In this document: positions 35,764-45,607 of the stretch, in pieces | Position numbering within the stretch: position 1 is the first letter of the stretch | Layout of the letters: each line of letters opens with the position of its first letter | Source of the DNA: CBDBON01 sp965208395 | GTDB taxonomy: Bacteria; Chloroflexota; Dehalococcoidia; Lucifugimonadales; CBDBON01 | Direction: 5' to 3' | DNA: 64,000 nt | Assembly (NCBI GenBank): GCA_965208395.1 | Contig: CBDBON010000002.1 | Span: 496,001-560,000 of the forward strand | Program-made: the position numbers and the translations under genes | Notes under the pieces: model-generated | What the model was told of the DNA's origin: nothing | Databases searched by the model: none | What the model saw: the letters and a program-made list of their open reading frames with translations, nothing else

Positions 35764-36606
35764 ATGAACTCAACTCGAAAACCGGTCGCCGTTGTGGTGG
35801 GGGCGACATCCAAGTGGCAATCGGATGGGCGCAATACCCAGTTGATCCACGGAAGAGAGCTCGACGACAGTGATCTGCCCGTCGGCGTACGCTGGGGTGT
35901 TGGAGGAGCCATCTCACAAAGGTTTGCCAGCGAGGGCTTCTTTGTCGTGTTGACCACCCGCAACGCCGCCAACGCTGCTGCGTTGCAGGCTGCGATCGGG
36001 GAACAGGGGGGAGAGAGCATCATCGTCGAGCTGGATCTGGCGTCCCCCGACTCGATTTCAAGCGCGTTCGCGCTTATTCGTGATCAGGCTGGCGATCCGG
36101 ACGTCCTGGTCTATAACGCCGGCTACCTGGAAGGTCGCGACCTTCCGCCGGAGAAGGAGCTGCTGGAACACATCCCCTTCGAAATGTTCGAGACAGCGCA
36201 GCACATCTCCAGCAGCGGGCCCTTCCTCGTCGCCAAGGAGGTCTTGCCAGCCATGCGGGAGCGAGGCGAAGGCTCCATTCTGATTTCCAATAATTCGTCG
36301 TCCCTGCGAGGAAGAAAGCGGTACACAGGACAGTCGCTGTACTATCCGCGCGTGCTGATGCGGACGCTGGCACAGGCGTTGACCGAGGAATACTCCGAAT
36401 ACGGTGTGCATGTCGCCAATGTCGTGATAGACGGCACCATTGACTCACCGGGCACGCGGGTCATGGCCCGAAGACAGCAGCACCCCGAACTGCTGATAAA
36501 CCCCGTTGCGATCGCTGATGCCTTCTACTACCTGCACACCCAGGACAAGTCCTGCTGGACCCACGAACTCCAACTGACCCCCTTTGCCAGCAAGCCGAGC
36601 TTCTGA
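35764..36606 (+). CDS. Short-chain dehydrogenase/reductase with an insert in the cofactor loop
   Basis: 280 residues. The Rossmann start AVVVGATSKWQSDGRN is followed, after about 25 extra residues, by VGVRWGVGGAISQRFASEGF; the glycine loop usually written GxxxGxG is therefore split by an insertion. The rest follows the SDR plan: DVLVYNAGYLEGRDL, ILISNNSSSLRG (catalytic Ser), and QSLYYPRVLMRTLAQAL where the YxxxK motif is not intact. The start ATG at 35764 has GAAAGGA upstream. It may use NAD(P)H with altered chemistry, or be non-catalytic. Confidence 0.8.
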   Translation: MNSTRKPVAVVVGATSKWQSDGRNTQLIHGRELDDSDLPVGVRWGVGGAISQRFASEGFFVVLTTRNAANAAALQAAIGEQGGESIIVELDLASPDSISSAFALIRDQAGDPDVLVYNAGYLEGRDLPPEKELLEHIPFEMFETAQHISSSGPFLVAKEVLPAMRERGEGSILISNNSSSLRGRKRYTGQSLYYPRVLMRTLAQALTEEYSEYGVHVANVVIDGTIDSPGTRVMARRQQHPELLINPVAIADAFYYLHTQDKSCWTHELQLTPFASKPSF

Positions 36607-36728
36607 TACGTGTTGTCCGGGGCCGCCGGATACTTGACGGGCGTGATCGCGTACGGCTCAGTTGAGTTAGGCTCTCACGAGTTTTCGTGCGACGATGGAG
36701 CGCATGCGCGGCTTCGGCTCTGGTCGCC

Positions 36729-37868
36729 TTAGGCCCCTAGAATCTTCGCGACCCTTTTCGACTCGAAGTAGGCCAGGTCCCACTCCGCGCCCCAGCCCGG
36801 CCCATCCGGTGGGACTATCCGTCCCTCACGAGGCACGATGGGGTTGGTCATACCGAACTCCCGGCTGACCTGCTCGTACTCTCCGCCGAAGTACTCGTAA
36901 TATGTGGTGTTGGGCACGCTGACGAGCAGGTGAGCGTGGACCAGGCCTCCCAGACCCCCGATGCTGTTAAGCTCGATGGACGTGCCATGTAGTTCTGCGA
37001 GGTGGGCCAGCTTGAGCACCGGCGTGGTCCCGTGCCGCGCGTTCGCACGGACTATGTCTGTGGCGCCAGCGATCAGCCACTGGGCCGACAAGTCCACGTC
37101 GTTCATCATGGTCTCCGGCGCCAGGATGGGAATGTCCAGCGTGTCGCAAAGAGACTTCATCTTCGAGAGATATCGTTCGGGTAGCGGCTCTTCCATCCAC
37201 CGGTAGTTGAGTTCCTCCAGAGCGTGGCCGACGCGAACCGCCTGCTCAAACGAATAGATCGCAACCGGGTCATGCATGGCGTCGATGTCAGGTCCAACCG
37301 CCTCCCGGACAGCCTGGAGCCACCGGATGTTTTCGTCCACCGAATGGTAAAAGTGGTCTTTGACTGCGGGAAAGCCGGCGTCTACCGCGCGGACGGCGTC
37401 CTCTGCGGCGAGCTCCTTGGTCGGGCCACCGATATTCATGTAGGCTGGCGCGGAGTCCCTGACACGCCCCATGATGGCGTGGACCGGCAGGCCCGCCGCC
37501 TTGCCGACGATGTCCCACAGACAGTTGTCGAATGTGCCGGCCCACCCCTGATGGAAGTAGATCCATCGCGTTCCGGTGTGGAGCTTCTGATAGAGCAACT
37601 CGCGGTACAGGGGATCCTCGCCGATGACCAGGCGTCGTAGTTGCTCTAATGCGCCTCCGGACATCGGCGCGGTGTAGCGCGGCACGTCGCAGAGGCCCTC
37701 GACGCCCTCGTCGGTCATGACGTGCATCACCTGGAAGTGCCCGGGACTATGCACCGGGCTCTCGTGGATCCACCTGTCCCTGCCCATTCCGGGCAGCAGA
37801 CCAAGGTCGAAAGTCCTGGATCCGCGCTCCGTCTCGAAGACGGATATCTCTACGCCGGTGATCTTCAT
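36729..37868 (-). CDS. Enolase-superfamily (mandelate racemase/muconate lactonizing-like) enzyme
   Basis: 379 residues with an N-terminal capping domain and a TIM barrel. Metal ligands are expected in IDAMHDPVA (Asp), WMEEPLPE (Glu), and ILAPETMM (Glu), in the standard order. FPAVKDHFYHS carries a Lys in the position of the KxK acid/base, and a late Asn/Ile-rich ELNSIGGLGG ends the barrel. It abstracts the alpha-proton of a carboxylate, so it could be a sugar-acid dehydratase or racemase; the substrate is unknown. Minus-strand; 285 bp separate it from the second gamma-glutamyltransferase gene. Confidence 0.85.
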   Translation of the reverse strand: MKITGVEISVFETERGSRTFDLGLLPGMGRDRWIHESPVHSPGHFQVMHVMTDEGVEGLCDVPRYTAPMSGGALEQLRRLVIGEDPLYRELLYQKLHTGTRWIYFHQGWAGTFDNCLWDIVGKAAGLPVHAIMGRVRDSAPAYMNIGGPTKELAAEDAVRAVDAGFPAVKDHFYHSVDENIRWLQAVREAVGPDIDAMHDPVAIYSFEQAVRVGHALEELNYRWMEEPLPERYLSKMKSLCDTLDIPILAPETMMNDVDLSAQWLIAGATDIVRANARHGTTPVLKLAHLAELHGTSIELNSIGGLGGLVHAHLLVSVPNTTYYEYFGGEYEQVSREFGMTNPIVPREGRIVPPDGPGWGAEWDLAYFESKRVAKILGA

Positions 37869-38153
37869 CGCACGAGCCTACTGAAGCATTGTCTTCTGCG
37901 GATGAAGTCTATCGTCCGACCGCTGCCCCTTGCTGAGCCCCCACACTGCTCCCTTAGCTGGCACGCTCCACCGATCGCAGTGCCGAACCAGAAGGCTCTC
38001 AAGCAGGCCACCTCTATTCACGGCTAATTATACACAGTGAGGAGTTGCGTGCCTTCCCACGCTGTCGAGGTCGTGGAGGGAGGCCCTGAGTGTAGCTCCC
38101 TACCTTCGGCTCCGCCAGTGGACTCCACATGCCATAGGGGCCGATGACGGGGC

Positions 38154-39854
38154 CTAGAACCGATACAGCGCATCCCCAGTCGAGGTCTTGGCCGGACCTC
38201 CACTGAACCCGGCGGGTGTGCCGTCAGCTCGCCAGCAGGCCGCGCCGTGAATCACTCCTCGCCGGTGATCGAACATCACGCCGTTCATCCCTCCGGCCAC
38301 CTTCGGAACATCCTGGACATCGTGCCCCATAGTCTGCAGGCGCTTCCGCACGCCCGGCCGGATGCCGCCCTCGACCTCCAGCGACTGTCCTTGTGTCCAA
38401 ACTCGCGGCGCTTCCACTGCCTCTTGGAGACTCATGCCGTGGTCGATGACGTTCACGATCGCCTGCAGCACCGACGGGAAGATTCGTGTAGCGCCCGGTG
38501 TGCCAAGCGCCATCAACGGTTTGCCGTCCTTCATTACTACAGTCGGCGCCATGCTGCTCACCATTCTCTTGCCGGGCGCGATCGAGTTCGCGTTGCCCGG
38601 GTGTGGATCGAAAATGTTCATGGTGTTGTTCAGAAGCATACCTGTGCCCGGAGTCGTCACCTTGGAACCGAATGCCGAGTGTATGGTCTGCGTCGTAGAC
38701 ACGACATTACCGTCGCCGTCTGCGACAGTCAGGTGTGTAGTGTCCGCGCTCTCACCCACGTACGCTGAGGGATCGCCGTAGCTGTAGATGCGCGCCGAGC
38801 CAGTGTCGATCTCGCGGCGCCGCGAAGCCGCATACGTCTTGGCCGTAAGCGCTTCCACGGGCACCTCGACGAAGCCGGGATCCCCCAGGTACTCAAATCT
38901 GTCCGCGAATGCGATCTTCATGGACTCCGCCAGCAGATGTATGCCCTCCGCCGTGCCGAATCCCGCTCCAGCGACATCAAACCCTTCGAGAATGTTCAGC
39001 ATTTCCACGATTGCCGTCCCGCCTGAGCTGGTCGGCGCCACGGAGACAATCTCGTGTCCCCGATAAGTGCCTCGTACAGGCTCCCGCAGGTGTATACGGT
39101 AGTCGCGAAGGTCATCGGAAGTGATGATCCCGCCGTTCGCGGCCATGTCATCGACCACCATCTCGCCGATACGGCCCGTGTAGAGCACGGACGGTCCGCT
39201 CTTCGCTATAGATTCCAGTGTCTTCCCGTAGTCCTCCCTGAAGATCAAGTCGCCCACGGACAGCGGCGACCCGCCGGGAAGGAACACATCAGCACTCGCC
39301 GGGAACATCGCCAGATCTTCCTGGCTCTGTCGGATAATGTCCACGAGGTACTGACCGGCCCGAAATCCACGCCTTGCGTATCGAATCGCCGGTTGGACCG
39401 CCGTTTCCAGCCCAAGCCTCCCATACCGCTCCTCCGCATAGCACCAGCCTTTCAGCGATCCGGGCACCCCAACTGCCCTGTAGCCCACTAGGTTGGCGCG
39501 GTCTGCGGTCTCCATGTAGTCCGGCCAGGCCTCAGAGATCGTCTCGTACATGTCCGGGGTCGCCGCTCGAGGCGCGACCGAGTAGTTGTCGATATTCACG
39601 AACTCGTTGCCCGATGCGTTGTAGAAGTTGATGAACCCGGCTCCGAAGATGCCGATCATCATCGGCTCCACGACACTCAGCGCGAACGCGGACGCCACAG
39701 CCGCGTCCATCGCGTTCCCGCCCATCGCGAGCATCTCCAGGCCCGCGGCAGACCCCAACGGATGATTGGTGGAAACCATGCCGTTCGTCGCCACCGCGTC
39801 GTGCTTGAAGGTCTCAAACGGGTATGAAGCGTTCTTCTTCCAAGTCGTGGACAT
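38154..39854 (-). CDS. ggt: Gamma-glutamyltransferase family protein (second copy)
   Basis: 566 residues. It shares the family plan with the copy at 1376-3175 but is clearly diverged. GLEMLAMGGNAMDAAVASAFAL, GGWCYAEE-like and LAESMKIAFADRF mark the large subunit; ESADTTHLTVADGDGN provides the autocleavage site and nucleophilic Thr, and GKRMVSSMAPTVV with LGTPGATRIFPSVLQA is the substrate loop, closer to classic GGTs than the first copy. No signal peptide is evident. Its role is probably glutathione or gamma-glutamyl-peptide breakdown. Start at ATG 39854. Confidence 0.92.
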   Translation of the reverse strand: MSTTWKKNASYPFETFKHDAVATNGMVSTNHPLGSAAGLEMLAMGGNAMDAAVASAFALSVVEPMMIGIFGAGFINFYNASGNEFVNIDNYSVAPRAATPDMYETISEAWPDYMETADRANLVGYRAVGVPGSLKGWCYAEERYGRLGLETAVQPAIRYARRGFRAGQYLVDIIRQSQEDLAMFPASADVFLPGGSPLSVGDLIFREDYGKTLESIAKSGPSVLYTGRIGEMVVDDMAANGGIITSDDLRDYRIHLREPVRGTYRGHEIVSVAPTSSGGTAIVEMLNILEGFDVAGAGFGTAEGIHLLAESMKIAFADRFEYLGDPGFVEVPVEALTAKTYAASRRREIDTGSARIYSYGDPSAYVGESADTTHLTVADGDGNVVSTTQTIHSAFGSKVTTPGTGMLLNNTMNIFDPHPGNANSIAPGKRMVSSMAPTVVMKDGKPLMALGTPGATRIFPSVLQAIVNVIDHGMSLQEAVEAPRVWTQGQSLEVEGGIRPGVRKRLQTMGHDVQDVPKVAGGMNGVMFDHRRGVIHGAACWRADGTPAGFSGGPAKTSTGDALYRF

Positions 39855-40113
39855 GGATCATCTCACCTCAGGATCTCCCGATACTACTACACCCTGATCC
39901 ATTCCCCACAAGAAAAACATCCCCTCCTCTGGTTGACGTTCCTGTAGTATTCTACGCCTCGGCTGCGCACTTATTGGCATAGCGATCCCTCGCTTTGGGG
40001 CATTGGGTTGAAAGGACAGCCGCTGACCACCACTCGCTTCTCAATTGCAGGGACGGCTCGTAGCGATACGAAAGGCGCGTTCGGACGGAAGGGGGACGAA
40101 GTTGCTTACGGAG

Positions 40114-40958
40114 ATGGTCGAAGTCACGACACCTGAAGGCATTACGCTGACAGGCGCCTATTTCGCCCCGGCCAAGGTGGGACGATCCTACTCGGTGGAC
40201 GCCGTGCTCTTCTTTCACGGCGATAGCGGCAACTTCTACAGCGGCCTGTATCTTGAGCTGGGCCGACGGATTGCGGAGAAGGGCATTGCCTTTCTGACAG
40301 GCAATCGCCGGGGACACGATCATGTCGCCAACGGAGTCAGAGGAGGGCCGCTCGCTGGCTACGCCTTCGAGTCCGTCGACGACTCGCGAGCCGACTTCGG
40401 CGCCTGGCTGAAGCTGCTGCGGGAGAGAGGACATCACCGGATAGCCATAGGCGGACACAGCGGCGGGGCTGTCCGGGCCACCTACGCGCAGGCAAAAGAG
40501 AAGTTTGACAACGTGGTGGCAGTCATCCCGGTGTCGCCAGGCGAGTACAACCACGAGGGGTCATCGCGCTGCACGGAGAGGAATTCTCGGGGCCGTTCAG
40601 AGAGTCTGAGCGCAACGTCGCGGAGGGCCGCCCGGACGTGTTGCTTCGTCCGGGAGTCCCATGGGGGTCAATGTGGAGTGCACGCACCTTTGTAGATTGC
40701 TTCAACCGGGACAATCGCTACAGTGTGACCATGCACGCGCGGAACACGGGCTGCCCCACGCTCTTCATATTCGGCTCGGAGGAGTGCGCCGTCGGCGGGC
40801 CGCAGGAGCTTCCAGTGTGCGGCGCAGCCCGGCGCGGCCTGGAGGCCGTAGGTTATCCGCACGTCCAGATCAGCGAGATTGACGGAGCCAACCATGGCTA
40901 CATGGGATGCGAGGGAGCGCTGTTCGAGACGATGTTCTCCTGGCTCAGGGGGCTTTAG
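40114..40958 (+). pseudogene. Alpha/beta hydrolase interrupted by a frameshift
   Basis: Two plus-strand frames together encode one alpha/beta hydrolase. The first (start about 40114, or TTG at 40045 or 40102) has VDAVLFFHGDSGNFYSG (oxyanion region), GNRRGHD and the elbow IAIGGHSGGAVRATYA with the nucleophilic Ser, then VVAVIPVSPGEYNHEG. Near 40557-40562 the reading must move to the +1 frame, where it continues VIALHGEEFSGPF, GCPTLFIFGSEE and ISEIDGANHGYMG (probable catalytic His) to the stop at 40956-40958. The frameshift may be real decay or a sequence error; both halves keep normal codon use. Confidence 0.75.
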
Positions 40959-41028
40959 AGAGCTAACTGCGGCGCAAGGCTAAGGGCATGTCATCTCCGC
41001 GACCTTCTGGGCAGCGCCATATTGTGGT

Positions 41029-41358
41029 CTAGTGCTTATCCTTGCCGCCGTACACGTCAATGACCATTTCCCAATAGGCGTTCAGTCGATCCCCCTTCTG
41101 TCGACGTTGCTCTTCCAGTTGTCTTAGCTTCTCTTCCGCCACGCGCTTCTCCTTGACGAACGCCTGGTCGGCCCAACTGATAACGTCGGTCAAGGCAGAT
41201 GACTGAGAACGTCCCCATGTCCACTGATCTCTAGAATCGTCAAACTGTATCGACGCAAAGGTCTCTCCCTGAGGCCTATCCAATTGAACAGTGAATCCCC
41301 CGTCAGGCTGATCAATTTTCCTAATTATCAACCCGTTCTCAGTTGTCATGTCTGCCAT
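41029..41358 (-). CDS. Hypothetical protein with C-terminal coiled coil
   Basis: 109 residues. The first half reads as a small beta-rich fold (FTVQLDRPQGETFASIQFDD) and the second as a charged helix (VKEKRVAEEKLRQLEEQRRQ). I do not recognise a family. A GGAGG ribosome site lies 6-7 bp before the ATG at 41358, which supports it as a real gene. It is convergent with the broken hydrolase and divergent from the CnoX-like gene. Composition is slightly lower in GC than its neighbours. Confidence 0.6.
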   Translation of the reverse strand: MADMTTENGLIIRKIDQPDGGFTVQLDRPQGETFASIQFDDSRDQWTWGRSQSSALTDVISWADQAFVKEKRVAEEKLRQLEEQRRQKGDRLNAYWEMVIDVYGGKDKH

Positions 41359-41515
41359 CGGTCAACCTCCACCCCTGCGTGAGCTATCCTTGCGCGCAAT
41401 CATGTCACATCGTATAGGATCGCACCAACACCGCGCACCGCAGAACGGGTAGAGAGGTATGTTCCGTCGTGTTGGATGGAACACGATTCAACACCTGCAG
41501 GAGGGTCAACGAAGG

Positions 41516-42328
41516 ATGAAGGTAGAGGTCATCGACTTCGAGAGAGATGTGATCGAGCGCAGTCGGACGATTCCCGTACTGGTCGATTTCTGGGCCGAGT
41601 GGTGCGGCCCATGCAAGATCCTGGGACCCGTCCTGGAGAAGCTGGCCGGCGAGCACTCACACGAGTGGGCACTCGTGAAGCTGGACACAGAGGCCTTCCC
41701 CCATATCTCCGCCCGGTACGGAATCCGCAGCATCCCCAACGTGAAGCTGTTCGTCGACGGAGAAGTCGTTGACGAGTTCATCGGCGCCCTACCCGAGCGG
41801 AGGATCGTAGAGTGGCTTCGCAAGGCGATACCGAGCCGCTACCGTTCGCAGCTGGCGGACGCCAGACGCATGCTGGCCGTCCACGACACCGGCCCCGCGC
41901 TGGAAACACTGCGGCCGATCACACAGGCAGAGCCGGACAACGATGAAGCTCTGGCCCTGACCGCCAGAGCCCTCCTGCACACAGACTCCGATCAGGCGGC
42001 GATGATCGCCGGTCGTGTGGGGCTCGGGTCTTCGCATCACGACGAGGCCGAAGCCGTGAGGACGCTGGCCTCTATGTTTGCTAGAGTCGACGATCCGGGG
42101 CCGCTGCCGGACAGCCCCGTGAAAGAGGACTACCTGCAGGCACTTCGCAGCGCTCGGACCGGCAACTTCGAGGCGGCCCTGGATGGACTCATCGACGTGG
42201 TCCGAAAGGATCGTCGTTACGACGACGACGGCGCCAGGAGGAGCTGTGTCGCCATCTTCTATCTGCTCGGGAATGACCACGAACTCACGAGGAGATCCCG
42301 CGCCGCTCTCAGCAGCGCCCTGTACTGA
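41516..42328 (+). CDS. Thioredoxin-domain co-chaperone, CnoX/YbbN-like
   Basis: 270 residues. An N-terminal thioredoxin fold has LVDFWAEWCGPCKILGPVL with an intact CGPC active site and the cis-Pro in YGIRSIPNVKLF. The remaining residues form TPR-like helices (LRPITQAEPDNDEALALTAR) as in CnoX. In E. coli, CnoX/YbbN guards substrates from over-oxidation and hands them to chaperones; here CGPC may give true reductase activity. The ATG at 41516 has AGGAGG 15-17 bp upstream and a second GAAGG close by; the longer frame to 41459 is rejected because the thioredoxin domain starts right after 41516. Confidence 0.85.
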   Translation: MKVEVIDFERDVIERSRTIPVLVDFWAEWCGPCKILGPVLEKLAGEHSHEWALVKLDTEAFPHISARYGIRSIPNVKLFVDGEVVDEFIGALPERRIVEWLRKAIPSRYRSQLADARRMLAVHDTGPALETLRPITQAEPDNDEALALTARALLHTDSDQAAMIAGRVGLGSSHHDEAEAVRTLASMFARVDDPGPLPDSPVKEDYLQALRSARTGNFEAALDGLIDVVRKDRRYDDDGARRSCVAIFYLLGNDHELTRRSRAALSSALY

Positions 42329-42522
42329 GCTCCTGCCAGCCCGATTTCCCGTCCCAATGAGATTCGATTCACAACTCCCGACCATGTTCTTCAGGACGAA
42401 TGATGAGAAGCCCCTCGCCGAGGAGCCCAAGGCCCGAGGAGCCATGACATCTAAGGCGCTTACAGTCGCTGCGGCGCCCTCTTAGGACGCCTCCAGGTAC
42501 GGCTATCGGCTGCTGGAAGTCA

Positions 42523-43779
42523 TCAGCAAGACATCCCGCTAGGTCCGCAGGCCCTAACGCCTAGAACAGCTATGCAGCGGGCCTTACTGATACACAATGC
42601 AACAATCGAGGAGGATGTGGGAAATCCCCATAGTGGTGGACTCCGGTGCACTGAAACAAGTACCGAGTCGTTCAGGGCCATTTTCTCGATTGCCTTCCTT
42701 GGAATCAAGCTATCGCTTGGCATAGGCACTGTGTATCTGAGGAGGGCGTCGCCGGGTATGACGACGATCTCCTTGACGAACGACTGGATGAAGGCCTTGC
42801 GTTCGGTCAGTTCGCCGTGCTTCAGGAAATCTCTCATCTCCTTGGCGTAGGCCTCCACGGTGTCCACGTCGTCCAGGACCGACCTGCGCTGAGTCAAGAT
42901 CGCCCTGGCTGCCGATGCCTCGTCCTCAAGGAGCTCCTGCCGGTCCCTGAGTTCCCTGATGTGGTTTCCGGCGTCGGCCATGTCGATATTGTCGGTCTCC
43001 CCGATGAAGTGCCAGATGCGGCTAAGGTGCCGCTTCACATCCTCATGTTCCGTGTCTATCTCCTCCAGCCTCTTGTGCTGCCCGGCGGCCACCTTATCCA
43101 TCTTCTCGTCCACGGTCTTCACCAGATCTCGGATGTTTCCTTCGGTGAGAACGTTGGAGCGAATCTTATCGACGACCAATTTCTCGAATCGTCGGGCGTT
43201 GAGCCTCGGGGTGTCGCATGACCCGCTGCCCTGCTTCATGAGGGTCTGGCAGACGTAGTATGGGAACTTGCCGCTCTTGGCGTACTGGCCGGTCAGTGCG
43301 CGCCTGCAGGGCTTACACTTGACCAGCCCGCTCAAGAGGAAGGGACTGGCAACCCTGCGGGGGTTGACCACCTTGGGCGCACGTGAGCGCATCAGCTTGG
43401 CCACACGGTTGAACTGGGCTTTGGAGACAATTGCCGGGAACGCATCGTCCACCTGCACGGGGTCGGCCCCGTCCTTGGCGTTCATGCCCCAGATCAAGGT
43501 GCCGGTGTAGGTCTCGTTGATGAGGATTGCGTGGAGGGTCGTCTTTCCCCAGGGATTTCCCCTAGGGCTGGCAATGCCCTCGTCGTTGAGCGTCCGAGCG
43601 ATGTCGAGCGTCGACTTTCCGGCCTCCGACATGTCGAAGATGCGCCTGACGACCTGGGACGAATCGGGGTCGGGCTCCAATCTGGGTCTCTTCTTGGGTC
43701 CATCCTGTACCATGATCCTACTGTAGCCGAACGGCGCCCCGCTGGACATCCAGAAGCCCCTCGATGCAGCTTCCCTCAT
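42523..43779 (-). pseudogene. Large serine recombinase lacking its catalytic domain
   Basis: 418 residues read from an ATG at 43779, but homology extends upstream in frame to about 43812 (DILAQEVTRGM) and then stops. The product has the 'recombinase' domain (APFGYSRIMVQDG to GKTTLHAILINETYTGTLIW), a zinc ribbon (CKPCRRALTG to CQTLMKQGSGSC), and the coiled-coil (about 230-330). The N-terminal resolvase domain with its catalytic Ser is absent, replaced by unrelated sequence. The C-terminal about 40 residues also look foreign. It should be inactive alone. It marks the left edge of the accessory island, as the remains of an integrative element. Confidence 0.75.
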
Positions 43780-43892
43780 TCCCCTGGTGACCTCCTGAGC
43801 CAGGATATCGGTTATCCAATAACGACAAAAAAATCAGGTACACATGGGCGGCCGAACTTGAAGCCAACTGACCTCGGCAGCAGGGCGTGGTG

Positions 43893-44120
43893 CTACACGC
43901 AATTCCAGAGTCCGTAGCGGAGTCGCCCGAGGCCGAGACCGCAACGCTCACGTCCAGCGCCGCATCTGGCGCCGGGTTGGCCGTACAGCGTGAAGATGGC
44001 GTCCCCGCCCTCGGTGGCTCCGCTGGCCGCCGTGATGTCTATCGTGGGCGGCGGTGACGGGGTGGCGTCTTCACCCTGCTCGCTGGCGCGGCAGGTCTCC
44101 AGCGCGTCCAACTCCACCAC
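43893..44120 (-). pseudogene. Frameshifted fragment of a Calx-beta-like surface protein
   Basis: On the minus strand one frame reads PTIDITAASGATEGGDAIFTL, typical of Calx-beta or cadherin-like repeats of large secreted proteins, and then changes frame so that the reading continues NPAPDAALDVSVAVSASGDS, the next strand of the same repeat. Neither frame is long, and no gene start is seen. The piece abuts the truncated recombinase, so two broken genes meet near 43820-43890. Confidence 0.6.
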
Positions 44121-44219
44121 CGCTTACGGTAGATACCGCCATATTCGAGATGTCGCTTGGCAGCCTGTCGGCGCACCAAGGACTTGCGATTCCTGTAGTG
44201 TGACACCCAATTGCCATCG

Positions 44220-44789
44220 CTACTTGTAGTACACGGCGATGTAGGCATGGAAGAGACCCAGGACAACCGTGACGGCGGCCAGTGAGACGTGGGCAACTCC
44301 CCACGAGACGGTGTAGTAGCGGTTGTTGATCCTGATGCCCAGGGGACTCGCCGCACCAACAAGCATGTTGCCCAGAAACACCCAGCTGAGCGCCGCCAGG
44401 TAGCCGTAGCCCACCTCCACGCTGTGCACGTAGAACAGCAGTGGCACCAGTGCGCCGGTCCGCTGATGCCACGGCAGCAGCCTCCGCAGATTCCGCCGCT
44501 TGAGACGGGAGTAGAAGAGCCACCACTGCCATCCCACATACGAAAGCAGTCCGGCGCCGGTGACATACTTGTACTCGTCCAGGTCTTGGGCCTGGGCGAG
44601 CCACTCCCACCGCAGCCCAGCGACATCCTGGCCCACGTAGAGGAGCACGCTGAGGACACCCACCATCCGCCACCGCCACGCCGCTACCGGCAACGCGAAG
44701 GGGCGGCCAGCACGAACGGGCCTTCCCCGGCTCCCGTTGCTGTCGGCAGCTTCCACTGGAGATTCACCTACGGATTGGCCCGTTGTCAT
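44220..44789 (-). CDS. Four-helix membrane protein, probable cytochrome b subunit
   Basis: 189 residues with four or five hydrophobic segments in the C-terminal 130 residues. Four His sit in or near the helices: LPWHQRTGALVPLLFYVHSVEVGYGYL and SWGVAHVSLAAVTVVLGLFHAY, spaced as heme-b axial ligand pairs in ferric-reductase/cytochrome b561-like proteins. It starts in an ATGA overlap with the heme protein gene upstream (44786-44789). It is the last gene of the coupled trio and probably carries electrons between the quinone pool and the periplasmic cytochromes. I do not recognise a named family. Confidence 0.7.
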   Translation of the reverse strand: MTTGQSVGESPVEAADSNGSRGRPVRAGRPFALPVAAWRWRMVGVLSVLLYVGQDVAGLRWEWLAQAQDLDEYKYVTGAGLLSYVGWQWWLFYSRLKRRNLRRLLPWHQRTGALVPLLFYVHSVEVGYGYLAALSWVFLGNMLVGAASPLGIRINNRYYTVSWGVAHVSLAAVTVVLGLFHAYIAVYYK

Positions 44790-45607
44790 CGCGCCTCCCC
44801 CATGTCTTGCGCCTCCAGCAGCAAGCGAAGGGTCTGGGCCGATGTCCTCTCCTCCACCTCCGCCATGAAGACATCGGCCGATGGCAGGAAATAGCCGTCT
44901 GCGGGCCACAGGTCTCCCACGGGGGGAGGGTCGGCAAAGATGGCAACCTTATCCAGGTAATGCACATAGGCTTCACGGACGCTCCGGCGCAGAGCTCCTA
45001 TCAGTTCCATGGCCTCGGCCATGCTTATCTCGTCCTCCGGGTATGACCAGGTGGTCGCACCCATGACGTCGCCCACCTGCCAGTCGGTCTTGGGCGAGTT
45101 CGGGTCGCTGTTGTGGCAGACCACGCACGCCTCCGCCGAGGCGATGTCCGAGAACATGGCGGTCTGAAAGCCGATATCCGGGTCCAAGAAGAACTGCGGC
45201 TCGCCGGTGCGCCTGATGACTTGAAAGTGCTCTGTCTGCAAGCCGGTGAACTTGTTGGCGTCATTGATCGGGAAGTCCGAGCCGAGGAATAGATACAGGG
45301 GAACCGGACTACGCCGGAGACCCTCGGCAGTCTCCCGCAGGAAGAGCGCCGGAAGCGGCCCGGCGTCCAGCCTCTCGTCATGCCAGTCCTCGTCAAATCG
45401 AATCCCCTGCGCTTGGCCCGCTCCCACAATGTCCCTGGCCCACACCTGGCGCACCGCGTCGTTCTCGGCTTCCAGCACTGCGAAAACAGCTTCAATGGGC
45501 ACGGGCGGGCCGCCATCGGTGAGTGCGTCGTCCGGCGGCGGCGCATTCGCGACGATGAGCGCCACGAGCACGATGGCTACCGCCACGACCACGGCGACGA
45601 ACTTCAT
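44786..45607 (-). CDS. Tll0287/DUF3365-like periplasmic heme protein
   Basis: 273 residues. An uncleaved or cleavable hydrophobic N-terminus (KFVAVVVAVAIVLVALIVANA) sends the protein across the membrane. The body resembles the Tll0287-like/DUF3365 sensor domain, with ACVVCHNSDPNSPKTDWQVGDVMGA containing one CxxCH heme c site followed by the family's PKxDWxxGDVxG stretch. In this family the heme sits in a PAS-like fold and may sense redox or ligands. It starts in an ATGA overlap with the multiheme gene (45604-45607) and ends in an ATGA overlap with the cytochrome b gene. Confidence 0.8.
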   Translation of the reverse strand: MKFVAVVVAVAIVLVALIVANAPPPDDALTDGGPPVPIEAVFAVLEAENDAVRQVWARDIVGAGQAQGIRFDEDWHDERLDAGPLPALFLRETAEGLRRSPVPLYLFLGSDFPINDANKFTGLQTEHFQVIRRTGEPQFFLDPDIGFQTAMFSDIASAEACVVCHNSDPNSPKTDWQVGDVMGATTWSYPEDEISMAEAMELIGALRRSVREAYVHYLDKVAIFADPPPVGDLWPADGYFLPSADVFMAEVEERTSAQTLRLLLEAQDMGEAR

